64,000 nucleotides of DNA, taken from SZAS-103 sp043747745. Lineage in GTDB: Bacteria; Pseudomonadota; Gammaproteobacteria; Xanthomonadales; Xanthomonadaceae. Each line of letters starts with the position of its first letter. The first letter of the stretch is position 1. A program made the translations under genes and the position numbers. The notes under the pieces are model-generated. The model searched no databases and was not told the origin of the DNA. It saw only the letters and a list, made by a program, of their open reading frames with translations. The stretch covers positions 76,516 through 140,515 of the forward strand of contig JAYTOP010000096.1 in assembly GCA_043747745.1 (NCBI GenBank), read 5' to 3'. This document shows positions 10,836 through 19,499 of the stretch, piece after piece.

Positions 10836-10873
10836 CGATTCGACCCGCGTCGCTTTTCGTGTCTTCCAGTAGT

Positions 10874-12952
10874 TCATTCCGGCCGCTTTGTCGGGCCCTT
10901 TCGATGCGGCTTTTTTTCCTTTGGTGAAAACCTCGGCTTGTCGGAGCGAGGCGTGTCGCTGCGCGGTTTTGCGGGATGCGGACGCGGGGCGAAATTGGTC
11001 CGTTGCTCGCCACCGCCCGCGATGTCGTTCGGGCCAGCGCGCTGGATGCGCATGGGTTGCCCGGCGATGCGCACGCGCTTGAGGTGTTCGAGCAACGGCT
11101 TGGACATGCCGACCGGCAGGTCGACCAGGCTGTACGCATCGCGGATATCGATGCGGCCGATGTAGCGGCTTTCGATGTCGGCTTCGTTCGCGATCGCGCC
11201 GACGATGTTGCCCGGTTGCACGCCGTGCGCGTGGCCGAGTTCGATACGGAATGTTTCCATGCCCGGTTCCGGACCGTCCTTCGTGCGGCGTTCGGGCTTG
11301 CGCGCCGGCTTGCCGGATACGGTCGCGTCGAACTGGCCCTCGGCAGCATGCACCGGAGCGCCGTACTGGTTCGGCTGGCGCTTGGGCGGGCCATCCGCTG
11401 CGGATGCATGCGATGGGGCTCGTTCCACGACGCCATCGCGGGGTTTGTACGGCTTGTGCGATGCGCCGGGTTTCTCGCGTGACGCGACGTGTTCGCCACG
11501 TTCCTTCGATGGATCGAACTTGCGCGGCCCATCGCGGCCCGGCTCGTTCGAATGCGCAGCGCGCGCACGCGGAGCCTCCGGGCGTGAAGCCTTGTCATAC
11601 GCAGCGCGCGGGCGTTCGACCGGCACGTCGAGCAGCAACGGCGAATCGCCTTGCGTCATCTTCGCGAGCGCGGCCGCGATTTCGATTGCGGGGATGTTGT
11701 GTTCGGCCTCAAAGCGTTCCACCAGACTGCGGAACAATCCAAGGTCGGTGGCGCCTAGCGCTTCGGTGATGCGGCCGAGGAATTTCCCGATGCGCTGGTC
11801 GTTGACGGTCTCGACGCTCGGCAGTTCCATGCGTTCGATCGGCTGCCGCGTCGCACGTTCGATCGCGCGCAGCATGCCGGTTTCGCGCGGTGCGACGAAC
11901 AGGATCGCCTCGCCCTTGCGTCCGGCGCGGCCGGTGCGGCCGATCCGGTGCACATAGTTTTCAGTATCGGTGGGGATGTCGTAATTCAGCACGTGGCTGA
12001 TCCGGTCCACGTCCAGCCCGCGTGCAGCGACATCGGTGGCGACCAGGATATCGAGCTGGCCGTCCTTCAATCGCTGGATCGTGCGTTCGCGCTGCGCCTG
12101 CTGCACGTCGCCATTGATCGCTGCCACCGACAATCCGCGCGCGGCCAGTTTGCCCGCCAGTTCTTCGGTGCCGAGCTTGGTGCGCGCGAACACCAGCATC
12201 GCCTCGAACGGTTCGGCTTCGAGGATGCGGGTCAGCGCATCGAGCTTGTTGACGCCGCTGACCGACCAGTAGCGCTGGCGGATGTTCGGCGCGGTGGTGG
12301 TGCTGGACTTGATCGCGATCTCGACCGGATCGCGCAGGTAGGTTTGCGCGATGCGCTTGATCTGGCTCGGCATGGTCGCCGAAAACAACACGACCTGGCG
12401 CTGCTCGGGGGTTTTCTTGAGGACGGTTTCGACATCGTCGATGAAGCCCATCCGCAGCATCTCATCTGCCTCGTCCAGAACGAGGCACTTCAATGCAGAT
12501 AGGTCCAGCGTGCCGCGATTGAGATGGTCGATCACCCGTCCCGGTGTACCCACGACGACCTGCACGCCGCGCCGCAGTGCGGTCAGTTGCGGTTCGTAAC
12601 CTTGTCCGCCGTAGATCGGCAGCACGTGGAAATCCTGCAGGTGCACGGCGTAGCGCTGGAATGCCTCGGAGACCTGGATCGCCAGTTCGCGCGTCGGGGC
12701 GAGCACCAGCGCCTGTGGTTTTCTTTGCTTCGGGTCTATGCCGGAAAGGATCGGCAGCGCGAACGCAGCCGTCTTGCCGGTGCCGGTCTGGGCCTGGCCG
12801 ATCAGGTCGCGACCTTCCAGCAAGGGCGGAATGGTGGCGGTCTGGATTGGCGATGGCGACTCGTAACCCACATCGGCCAGCGCACGCAGCAGCGCGTCGG
12901 GAAGGCCGAGATCGCTGAAGAGAATCGGTGTTTCGGGGGTAGCGGTGCTCAT
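10874..12952 (-). CDS. deaD: DEAD-box RNA helicase with DbpA-like RNA-binding domain
   Basis: A 692-residue ATP-dependent RNA helicase of the DeaD/CsdA class, acting in ribosome assembly and mRNA decay, often in the cold. Motif I AQTGTGKT is at 54-61, DEAD at 160-163 and SAT at 191-193, with the C-terminal HRIGRTGR motif near 335-345. A lysine-, proline- and arginine-rich linker follows (about 450-590). Then comes a DbpA-type RNA-recognition fold (FRIELGHAHGVQPGNIVGAI) and a basic tail ending KGPTKRPE. E. coli DeaD is 629 residues; the longer linker accounts for the difference. The ATG is at 12952. It is monocistronic. Confidence 0.93.
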   Translation of the reverse strand: MSTATPETPILFSDLGLPDALLRALADVGYESPSPIQTATIPPLLEGRDLIGQAQTGTGKTAAFALPILSGIDPKQRKPQALVLAPTRELAIQVSEAFQRYAVHLQDFHVLPIYGGQGYEPQLTALRRGVQVVVGTPGRVIDHLNRGTLDLSALKCLVLDEADEMLRMGFIDDVETVLKKTPEQRQVVLFSATMPSQIKRIAQTYLRDPVEIAIKSSTTTAPNIRQRYWSVSGVNKLDALTRILEAEPFEAMLVFARTKLGTEELAGKLAARGLSVAAINGDVQQAQRERTIQRLKDGQLDILVATDVAARGLDVDRISHVLNYDIPTDTENYVHRIGRTGRAGRKGEAILFVAPRETGMLRAIERATRQPIERMELPSVETVNDQRIGKFLGRITEALGATDLGLFRSLVERFEAEHNIPAIEIAAALAKMTQGDSPLLLDVPVERPRAAYDKASRPEAPRARAAHSNEPGRDGPRKFDPSKERGEHVASREKPGASHKPYKPRDGVVERAPSHASAADGPPKRQPNQYGAPVHAAEGQFDATVSGKPARKPERRTKDGPEPGMETFRIELGHAHGVQPGNIVGAIANEADIESRYIGRIDIRDAYSLVDLPVGMSKPLLEHLKRVRIAGQPMRIQRAGPNDIAGGGEQRTNFAPRPHPAKPRSDTPRSDKPRFSPKEKKPHRKGPTKRPE

Positions 12953-13180
12953 GGCGATCCGGTTGGCGCCGGTGCACAGACCGGGCGGGAGAGCGCACAG
13001 TTTACCGGGGTGGCGGGGTCAATCTGCGTGCAGGACAACAATGCGCCCTTGCCGGACGATCTGCGCGCGTGGCGCAGGAAGCCGTCGCCATGCTTTTTGT
13101 CGCGATGCCGATCCCCGACACCGCGCTATCAAGCAAGCACGATGCACCCGACCGCTGGCGTTGCGAACGCGCCGCCCAAC

Positions 13181-13945
13181 TCAATTCCGCGAATTCAGCT
13201 TCGACAGCAAGCGCAGGATTTCGAGGTACAGCCACACGAGCGTCACCACCAGCGCGAAGCCGCCGTACCATTCCATGTACTTCGGTGCGCCAGCCTGGAC
13301 GCCGGATTCGATCATGTCGAAGTCGAGGATCAGGTTCAGCGCCGCGATGATCACCACGACCGCGCTGAAGCCTATGCCGAGTGCGCTGCTCGACTGGATC
13401 ATGCCGATGTGGTGGCCGAAGAAGCCCATCACCATGTCCGCCAGGTACACCAGGAAAATGCCGCCGGTCGCAGCAACCACGCCGAGCTTGAACTTCTCGG
13501 TCGCGCGGATCAACCCGCTGCGATAAGCCAGCAGCAAGGCGCCCATGGTGCCGAAGGTCAAGGCGACCGCCTGCATCACGATGCCCGGATGGCGCGCTTC
13601 GAACATCGCCGAGGCGGCACCGATGAACAGGCCTTCCAGCACTGCGTAGACCGGTGCGGTGAACGCCGACCATTCCTTCTTGAAGATCGTGATCATCGCG
13701 AATACGAAGCCGCCAAGCGCGCCGCCGAGCATCAGCGGAACGACATCGCCGACGCTCGCCGGGCCACTGAATTTGCTCCAGCTATACATCGCGCCGACCA
13801 GCACGAGAATCAGCAGGAACGCGGTCTTGTTGACGGTGCCGTTGATCGTCATCGCGCCATCGCGCGACACCACGGTGCCGCTGGCGCTGTCGAGGAAGGT
13901 GTTCTGGTTGAGTGCGGGGTTGCCGCTACGCAGGGGCATGGCCAT
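13181..13945 (-). CDS. Bax inhibitor-1/YccA family membrane protein
   Basis: A 254-residue integral membrane protein beginning at ATG 13945 after AAGAGAG. It has about seven hydrophobic segments, evenly spaced from residue 40 onward. The C-terminal LNLILDFDMIESG contains the paired aspartates of the BI-1 family pH-sensitive calcium-leak channels. The hydrophilic N-terminus (about 35 residues) is typical of the long bacterial subgroup related to B. subtilis YetJ-like proteins rather than of YccA proper. Physiological role not established. It has no operon partner. Confidence 0.85.
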   Translation of the reverse strand: MAMPLRSGNPALNQNTFLDSASGTVVSRDGAMTINGTVNKTAFLLILVLVGAMYSWSKFSGPASVGDVVPLMLGGALGGFVFAMITIFKKEWSAFTAPVYAVLEGLFIGAASAMFEARHPGIVMQAVALTFGTMGALLLAYRSGLIRATEKFKLGVVAATGGIFLVYLADMVMGFFGHHIGMIQSSSALGIGFSAVVVIIAALNLILDFDMIESGVQAGAPKYMEWYGGFALVVTLVWLYLEILRLLSKLNSRN

Positions 13946-14034
13946 CTGATTGCTCTCTTGTCGTTGATCGTTAAGATCGTTGGTCAGTGAAGAAATGTAG
14001 CCTGGATGGAGGCCAAGGCCGGTTTCCGGGATCT

Positions 14035-14850
14035 TCAAACGGGTGGCTCGTCGTTGCGCCAGCAGTGGTTGAGCACCGCGACGTTGGACTCGCCGGGATG
14101 GTACGCGTGTACCAGTGCGCCGTGGACATAGTCTATGGCCGCTTCGCAGGCTTTCAAGAGTGTGCGCCCCCGGCATGCATTTGCGGTGATGGCGGCAGCC
14201 AGCGTGCAGCCGGTGCCGTGGGCGTTGAGGTTCAGGCGGTCGTGCGCGACGGTTGCGCGGGTGTGGCGGTCGGCGTAGCGGTCGGTCATCGCGCCCGAGC
14301 CGGGCAGATGGCCGCCCTTGAGCAACACCGCGTTCGCGCCGAGCGCGAGCAGTTCGTCCAATGCGGCATCTGCAGCAGCGGCGTCGGCGATCGGATGGCC
14401 GAGTAGCAATTCGGCTTCGGGAATGTTCGGCGTGACGATGCTCGCGAGCGGAATGAGGCGTTCGATCAATGCGACGCGTGCGTCGGACTCAAGCAACTGC
14501 GCGCCGGACGTCGCGACCATCACCGGGTCGAGCACGATCCATTGGGGCCGATGGAACGCGAGTGCGTCTGCGACCGCATGGATTACGTCGGCGTTCGCAA
14601 GCATGCCGAGCTTGACCGCACCGACCCGGAAATCATCGAAACACGCATCGATCTGCGCGCGCAGGAATGCGACCGGCGGCACATGGATCGCGGTCACGCC
14701 GCGCGTGTTCTGCGCGGTGAGTGCCGCGATCGCGGACAGGCCATGCACGGCATGCGCGGCGAAGGTCTTGAGATCGGCCTGGATGCCCGCGCCGCCGCCC
14801 GAATCGGAGCCTGCAATGGTCAGCGCGCAAAGGGGTCGTGAATCGGTCAT
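14035..14850 (-). CDS. thiD: Hydroxymethylpyrimidine/phosphomethylpyrimidine kinase
   Basis: A 271-residue ribokinase-fold enzyme that phosphorylates HMP and HMP-P in thiamine biosynthesis. The N-terminal TIAGSDSGGGAGIQADLKTF is the family signature. GVTAIHVPP, the LDPVMVATSGAQLL block and the C-terminal AHGTGCTLAAAI anion-hole/catalytic aspartate region are all present; note that the usual G-T-G-D-x-L-S here reads GTGCTLAAA, as in other ThiD proteins. The ATG is at 14850. No TPP riboswitch could be recognised upstream. It lies just downstream of the SulP gene on the same strand with a 19-nt gap, so the two may be co-transcribed. Confidence 0.93.
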   Translation of the reverse strand: MTDSRPLCALTIAGSDSGGGAGIQADLKTFAAHAVHGLSAIAALTAQNTRGVTAIHVPPVAFLRAQIDACFDDFRVGAVKLGMLANADVIHAVADALAFHRPQWIVLDPVMVATSGAQLLESDARVALIERLIPLASIVTPNIPEAELLLGHPIADAAAADAALDELLALGANAVLLKGGHLPGSGAMTDRYADRHTRATVAHDRLNLNAHGTGCTLAAAITANACRGRTLLKACEAAIDYVHGALVHAYHPGESNVAVLNHCWRNDEPPV

Positions 14851-14869
14851 GCGTTCGATCCTGCGCCTT

Positions 14870-16588
14870 TCATGGCGATGGCGTCTGGACCAGGGTCATC
14901 CCGGCGAGTTCGACCGCGTGGTCGTAATCTGGCACGAAATGCAGCTCGCCCGGGCGTTCGTCCAGATGCATGTCGGCGATCACGCGCTGCGGCTGCGCCT
15001 GCAGGCCGGACACGATCAGCACGATGCCCTTGCGTCGGCAGCGGTCGGCGAGGGTTTTCAGCGCATGCACGCCGCTCGCATCGATGATCGGCACCAGCCG
15101 CATGCGCAGGATGAACACGCGTGGCGGCACGAAGAACTGGTCGAGCAGGTTGTCCAGCCGGTTGGCCGCGCCGAAGAACAGCGGCCCGCTGATCTGGAAC
15201 GCCTCGACGCCTTTCGGCAACTGCTTGCGCTGGTTGGCGTCGGCCATGCGCGCACTGTTCGCGTCGCCATCGTCCTCGTCGCCTTCGATCAGATTGACGC
15301 CGGAACTGACCTCGAACGCCTCGGCCATGCGGAACATGAAGACGAATGACGCGAGCACGATGCCGACCTCGATCGCGACGGTTAGGTCGAAGAACACGGT
15401 CAGCAGGAACGTCGATAGCAGCACCAGCATGTCGCCTTTCGGCGCCGACAATGTGTGCAGGAAATGCTGGTACTCGCTCATGTTCCACGCGACGACCAGC
15501 AGCACCGCGGCCAGCGCCGCGAGCGGCACGTAATGCATCTGCGATCCCAGCAGCAGCATGAACAGCAGAATGAAGACCGCGTGCAACATGCCGGCGATCG
15601 GCGACTTTCCGCCGGCGCGCACATTGGTTGCCGTGCGTGCGATCGCACCCGTCGCGGGCAGTCCGCCGAACAGCGCCGATCCGATGTTCGCCACGCCTTG
15701 GGCGACGAGTTCGCAATTCGAGCGATGGCGCGCGCCGATCATGCCGTCGGCGACCACGGCTGACAGCAGCGACTCGACGCCAGCGAGGAACGCGATCGTG
15801 AACGAACTTGGCAACAACTCGAGCGTGCGCGCGAACGGGATGTGCGGGAAGTCGAAGATCGGCAGCGCCGAAGGCAGGTTGCCGAAGCGCGTTCCGATGG
15901 TTTCGGCCGGCAGTGCGAAGCCCACGCTGACTGCCGTGCACAGCAGCAGCGCGAGCAGGAAGCCAGGCCAAGCCGGTCGCCAGCGCCGCAGCGCGACGAT
16001 CACGCCGAGGGTCAGCACCGTGAGCCCGACTGCCGCGGGTTGCGTTGTCGCGATGTGCTGCGCATAGGCGGTCCAGCGCCCGAAGAAATCCGCCGGCACC
16101 TTGTCCATGTGCAGGCCGAGCAGGTCCTTGACCTGGCTGGAGAAGATGCTGACCGCGATGCCGGCGGTGAATCCGGTGATCACCGGCTGCGGCATGTATT
16201 TCATCAGCGTGCCCAGGCGCATCAGCCCGGCCGCGATCAGCATCAGCCCCGCAAGCATCGTGCACAGGATCAGCCCGCCAAAACCGAATTTCTGGATCAC
16301 CACGAACACGACCGGCACGAACGCCGCGGTCGGACCACCGACCTGCACGCGTGACCCGCCAAGCGCCGAGATCAGAAAGCCCGCGACAATCGCTGTATAC
16401 AGACCTTTCTCGGGCGTGGTGCCGCTCGCGATCGCAAGCGCCATCGCCAGCGGCAACGCGACGACCGCGACCGTGAGCCCGGCAATCGCATCCGCCCGCA
16501 AATCGCCCCAGCCGTAACCGCCGCGCAGCACGGTGTACAGCTTGGGCACGAACATCTGCGCGTAGCGTCTGGCGGCGATCGAATCCAC
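14870..16588 (-). CDS. SulP-family anion transporter with STAS domain
   Basis: A 572-residue inner-membrane protein. The N-terminal 410 residues hold about 10-12 hydrophobic helices with the SulP signature (DAIAGLTVAVVALPLAMALA and GLYTAIVAGF). A cytoplasmic STAS domain follows at about 450-560 (GVEAFQISGPLFFGAA, then IDASGVHALKTL). The family carries sulfate, bicarbonate or other anions; the substrate cannot be told. The acidic insert EGDEDDGD precedes the STAS domain. The start codon is GTG 16588 with AAGAAG upstream. A perfect inverted repeat sits just upstream of the gene. Confidence 0.9.
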   Translation of the reverse strand: MDSIAARRYAQMFVPKLYTVLRGGYGWGDLRADAIAGLTVAVVALPLAMALAIASGTTPEKGLYTAIVAGFLISALGGSRVQVGGPTAAFVPVVFVVIQKFGFGGLILCTMLAGLMLIAAGLMRLGTLMKYMPQPVITGFTAGIAVSIFSSQVKDLLGLHMDKVPADFFGRWTAYAQHIATTQPAAVGLTVLTLGVIVALRRWRPAWPGFLLALLLCTAVSVGFALPAETIGTRFGNLPSALPIFDFPHIPFARTLELLPSSFTIAFLAGVESLLSAVVADGMIGARHRSNCELVAQGVANIGSALFGGLPATGAIARTATNVRAGGKSPIAGMLHAVFILLFMLLLGSQMHYVPLAALAAVLLVVAWNMSEYQHFLHTLSAPKGDMLVLLSTFLLTVFFDLTVAIEVGIVLASFVFMFRMAEAFEVSSGVNLIEGDEDDGDANSARMADANQRKQLPKGVEAFQISGPLFFGAANRLDNLLDQFFVPPRVFILRMRLVPIIDASGVHALKTLADRCRRKGIVLIVSGLQAQPQRVIADMHLDERPGELHFVPDYDHAVELAGMTLVQTPSP

Positions 16589-16605
16589 AGAGATCTTCTT
16601 TCCTG

Positions 16606-16693
16606 CTCGTCATCCCCGCGCAGGCGGGGATCTAGTATCTTGGAGCTTCAAAAACTGAAACCTATGGATCCCCGCCTGCGCGGGGATGACGAG
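16606..16693. repeat. Perfect 27-bp inverted repeat (REP/MITE-like)
   Basis: The 27-nt arm at 16606-16632 (beginning CTCGTCATCCCCGCGCAGG) is matched exactly, as reverse complement, by 16667-16693, with 34 nt between them. Each arm contains its own small palindrome, CCCCGC-GCAG-GCGGGG. It lies between the end of the phoH-like gene and the start of the SulP gene. Such 'GTCATCCCCGCG' palindromes are common interspersed repeats in proteobacterial genomes. It could fold into a very strong hairpin in RNA and may attenuate read-through, but there is no T tract. Confidence 0.9.
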
Positions 16694-16702
16694 CGAAAAA
16701 CG

Positions 16703-18133
16703 TCAAAGCACTTCCGAAGCAAAATCCGCCAGCCTCGACCGCTCGCCACGACGCAGGGTGATGTGCGCGCTGTGCGCCCAGCCCTTGAAGCGGTCCACCG
16801 CGTAGGTCAGGCCCGACGTGGTTTCGGTGAGGTAAGGCGTGTCGATCTGTTCGACGTTGCCGAGGCAGATGATCTTGGTGCCGGGGCCGGCGCGGGTGAT
16901 CAGGGTCTTCATCTGTTTCGGGGTGAGGTTCTGCGCTTCGTCGAGGATCAACCAGCGGCTCAGGAACGTGCGACCGCGCATGAAGTTCAGCGAACGTATC
17001 TTGATCCGCGACGCGAGTAAATCATTCGTCGCCGCGCGCCCCCAGGCACCGCCTTCCTGTGGCGTGCGCGTGAGCACTTCGAGATTGTCGGTGAGCGCGC
17101 CCATCCACGGCGTCATCTTCTCTTCCTCGGTGCCGGGCAGGAAACCGATATCCTCGCCGACGCTGACTGTCGCGCGGGTCATGATGATCTCGCGATAACG
17201 CTGCTGGTCCATCGTCTGCGCAAGGCCCGCGGCGAGCGCGAGCAGGGTCTTGCCCGTTCCGGCCGTACCAAGGAGCGTGACGAAATCGATGTCCGGATCC
17301 ATCAGCGCGTTCAGCGCGAAATTTTGCTCGCGGTTGCGCGCGGTGATGCCCCACACCGAGCGTTGCGCGTGGCGGAAATCATCGACGATGCGCAGCACCG
17401 CGCGTTCGCCATCGACGCGCGCGACGCTGAGTTCGACTTCGTTCTCGCCGGGCATGTACAGGAACTGGTTCGGGAACCATTCCTCGTCGTCGCCGCGCTT
17501 GACCTCGTAATACGTGTGGCCTTTTTCGGTCCACGAGCGCAGGTCCTTCTCGTGGCGATTCCAGAAGTCCGCGGGCAGTTCGGACGCACCGGTGTAGAGC
17601 AGGCTGAAATCGTCGAGCGCGCGGTCGTTCTCGTAATCCTCGGCGACGATGCCGGTGATCGATGCCTTGATGCGCATGTTGATGTCTTTCGACACCAGCA
17701 CTACCGAGACGCCGGGGTTGGCTTCGCGCAACTCGATGACCGCCGCCAGGATCTGATTGTCGGGCAGGTGCGATTTCGATGCGCCGCCGCTCGCCGCGCC
17801 CGCCGCGGCCTTCTTCTTCGCGTCGCCGCCGTGGATCTGGAACAGCAGCTTGCCGATCTGGTCGCTGGACCTGAGTTGCAGCGCTTTCGGGCGCGTCAGG
17901 GTCAGGCCGGATTCGATCTTGTCGGTGCCATTGGTCTCGATCAGTTCGTTGATGAAGCGGCTCACTTGGCGCGCGTTGCGGCTGACTTCCGTCATGCCTT
18001 TTTTCGCAGCGTCGAGTTCCTCGATCACCATCATCGGCAGGAACACGTCGTGTTCCTCAAACTTGAACAGCGCGGTCGGGTCGTGCATCAGCACGTTGGT
18101 GTCCAGCACGTAGATGCGCTTGCCTCTGGTCAC
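16703..18133 (-). CDS. PIN-PhoH fusion ATPase (PhoH2 type)
   Basis: A 476-residue protein. Residues 5-150 form a PIN ribonuclease-like domain (YVLDTNVLMHDP at 8-19, with further acidic residues at 39 and about 150). The C-terminal half is a PhoH ATPase with Walker A LLGTAGTGKT ending at 296 and a WLILDEAQN Walker B. The family (PhoH2/YlaK) combines RNA cleavage and RNA unwinding in mycobacterial examples. A lysine/alanine-rich insert lies at about 105-120. Start codon GTG 18133 with AAGGAAA 6 nt upstream. It precedes nothing obviously related. Confidence 0.92.
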   Translation of the reverse strand: MTRGKRIYVLDTNVLMHDPTALFKFEEHDVFLPMMVIEELDAAKKGMTEVSRNARQVSRFINELIETNGTDKIESGLTLTRPKALQLRSSDQIGKLLFQIHGGDAKKKAAAGAASGGASKSHLPDNQILAAVIELREANPGVSVVLVSKDINMRIKASITGIVAEDYENDRALDDFSLLYTGASELPADFWNRHEKDLRSWTEKGHTYYEVKRGDDEEWFPNQFLYMPGENEVELSVARVDGERAVLRIVDDFRHAQRSVWGITARNREQNFALNALMDPDIDFVTLLGTAGTGKTLLALAAGLAQTMDQQRYREIIMTRATVSVGEDIGFLPGTEEEKMTPWMGALTDNLEVLTRTPQEGGAWGRAATNDLLASRIKIRSLNFMRGRTFLSRWLILDEAQNLTPKQMKTLITRAGPGTKIICLGNVEQIDTPYLTETTSGLTYAVDRFKGWAHSAHITLRRGERSRLADFASEVL

Positions 18134-18218
18134 GGAGTTTCCTTGGCTGGTCGGGGGGTTGCGGGCTGGATGCCGGCGCGCGATGTCTGCCGGTGCGGGA
18201 TCGTGGAAATGGGTAGCG

Positions 18219-18692
18219 TCACCTCGCTTTGCGAAGCTGCTTGAGTTCGGCGATGACAGCTTCGGCGTGGCCGGGTACTTTCACCGGGCGCCAGAGCTGG
18301 CGAATCGTACCGTCGGGATCGACCAGGAAGGTGCTTCGAACGATGCCGAGGACCTTCTTCCCATACATGTTCTTCTCGTGGATCACGTCGAAGGCCTTGC
18401 ACAGCGCTTCGTCGGTGTCGCTGACCAGATCGAATTTGAAGTCCTGTTTCGCGCAGAAATTCTGGTGCGACTTCACCGAGTCACGCGACACGCCAAGCAC
18501 CTGCGCGCCAAGTTTCTTCAACTGCGGCAGCAGCGCGTTGAAATCGTTGCCTTCGATGGTGCATCCCGGCGTGCTGTCCTTCGGGTAGAAGTACAGCACC
18601 AGCCAGTTGTCAGCGTAGTCGGCGAAGCTGGCGGTGGCGCCAGTGGAGAGGGTGAATGCGAGCTGGGGAATGCGGTCGCCGATGTCGGGCAT
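18219..18692 (-). CDS. bcp: Thiol peroxidase Bcp (peroxiredoxin)
   Basis: A 157-residue cytoplasmic peroxiredoxin that reduces hydrogen peroxide and organic peroxides using thioredoxin. FYPKDSTPGCT contains the peroxidatic Cys44. The E. coli-type resolving cysteine five residues later is absent (Asn). Instead Cys80 lies 36 residues away, the spacing used by the atypical Xanthomonas/Xylella Bcp proteins. ATG 18692 was chosen over a TTG one codon upstream. It follows gcvR by 26 nt on the same strand, the same order as E. coli gcvR-bcp. Confidence 0.93.
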   Translation of the reverse strand: MPDIGDRIPQLAFTLSTGATASFADYADNWLVLYFYPKDSTPGCTIEGNDFNALLPQLKKLGAQVLGVSRDSVKSHQNFCAKQDFKFDLVSDTDEALCKAFDVIHEKNMYGKKVLGIVRSTFLVDPDGTIRQLWRPVKVPGHAEAVIAELKQLRKAR

Positions 18693-18718
18693 CAATCAGT
18701 GGTCCCGTGGGTGCGGCA

Positions 18719-19318
18719 TCAGAACTTCATTGGATCCATGATCGCATCAAGATTCAGATGATCGCAGAATTCCAGGAAATCGTCGCGCAGCGCGGCGATG
18801 TGCATGTTGGTCGGAACGCCGATCGTGACTTGGGCGGTGAACATCTCGGCGCCGGTCTGCATCGCGCGGTAACGCGAGCAGTTCAGGCTCTCGATGGTGA
18901 TCCCGAGGCGGTCGAAGAAATCGGCCAATTGGAACAATATTCCGGGCTTGTCGGCAGCTACCACTTCCACGATATAGGGCAGCAGGTTGGTCTGGAGCGG
19001 CTTCGGCGATGTGCGATTCCACATCAGCTTGATGCCTTTCTCCTCGCGCTCCAGCCGGGTCAGCGCCGATTCGAGCTTGGCGACGGCGTCCCACGAGCCG
19101 ACCGCGAGCGCGGTCACCGAGACGTCGTGGCCGACGCTGGACAGACGCGCATCGGCGAGGTTGCAGCCGCTTTCGGCGATGCGGCGGCTCAGCGCGAGCA
19201 GCGGCGAGTCCGGATGCGCGGAATTGGCGTTGATCAGAAGGTGGTTTTCGTTCGCTGCGGGGCGAATGGAGGACGTGTCGTCGGTCAAGGAGATTCCGGT
19301 ACGGCGTTTGACGGGCAT
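18719..19318 (-). CDS. gcvR: Glycine cleavage system repressor-like protein (two ACT domains)
   Basis: A 199-residue protein with two ACT modules: about 25-105 (NENHLLINANSAHPDSPLLAL, then AESGCNLADARLSS) and about 112-195 (IVEVVAADKPGILFQLADFF). This is the GcvR layout, a regulator that binds GcvA in E. coli to control glycine cleavage. It is divergent from dapA and followed by bcp, exactly the E. coli neighbourhood, which strengthens the call. Start ATG 19318. The regulator partner GcvA is not in the window. Confidence 0.85.
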   Translation of the reverse strand: MPVKRRTGISLTDDTSSIRPAANENHLLINANSAHPDSPLLALSRRIAESGCNLADARLSSVGHDVSVTALAVGSWDAVAKLESALTRLEREEKGIKLMWNRTSPKPLQTNLLPYIVEVVAADKPGILFQLADFFDRLGITIESLNCSRYRAMQTGAEMFTAQVTIGVPTNMHIAALRDDFLEFCDHLNLDAIMDPMKF

Positions 19319-19499
19319 GGCTGAGGATGGATGCTCAGTGTGGGCAAATCGGCACGGCAGCTGAATTTCGGCAATCGCACGGCAGCCAGCATACTTGTCA
19401 CCGCTTCCACGCCGCAAGTAAGATTATCCCATCATCCCTGATTGAAAAAACCGCACACCCACGTGCGGGGATTCGACTTGCCTTTCCACGGAACCCCAC

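Larger units (their letters stand above)
10238..10873. other. 636-bp gap: short tandem repeat and one micro-ORF, otherwise nothing recognised
   Basis: Between the exported protein and the convergent helicase gene there is a 15-bp tandem repeat (10256) and one 26-codon reading frame with a good ribosome site (10755), listed separately. The rest shows no conserved coding signal and no convincing terminator hairpin with a T tract for either neighbour. Confidence 0.4.

Noticed and set aside
13950..14034. TPP riboswitch near thiD
   Set aside because: This is downstream of thiD on its strand, and no conserved THI-box words were found on its upstream side either.
16606..16693. Rho-independent terminator for the phoH-like gene
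   Set aside because: The hairpin has no T tract and lies beyond the gene end as a symmetrical, repeat-type palindrome.
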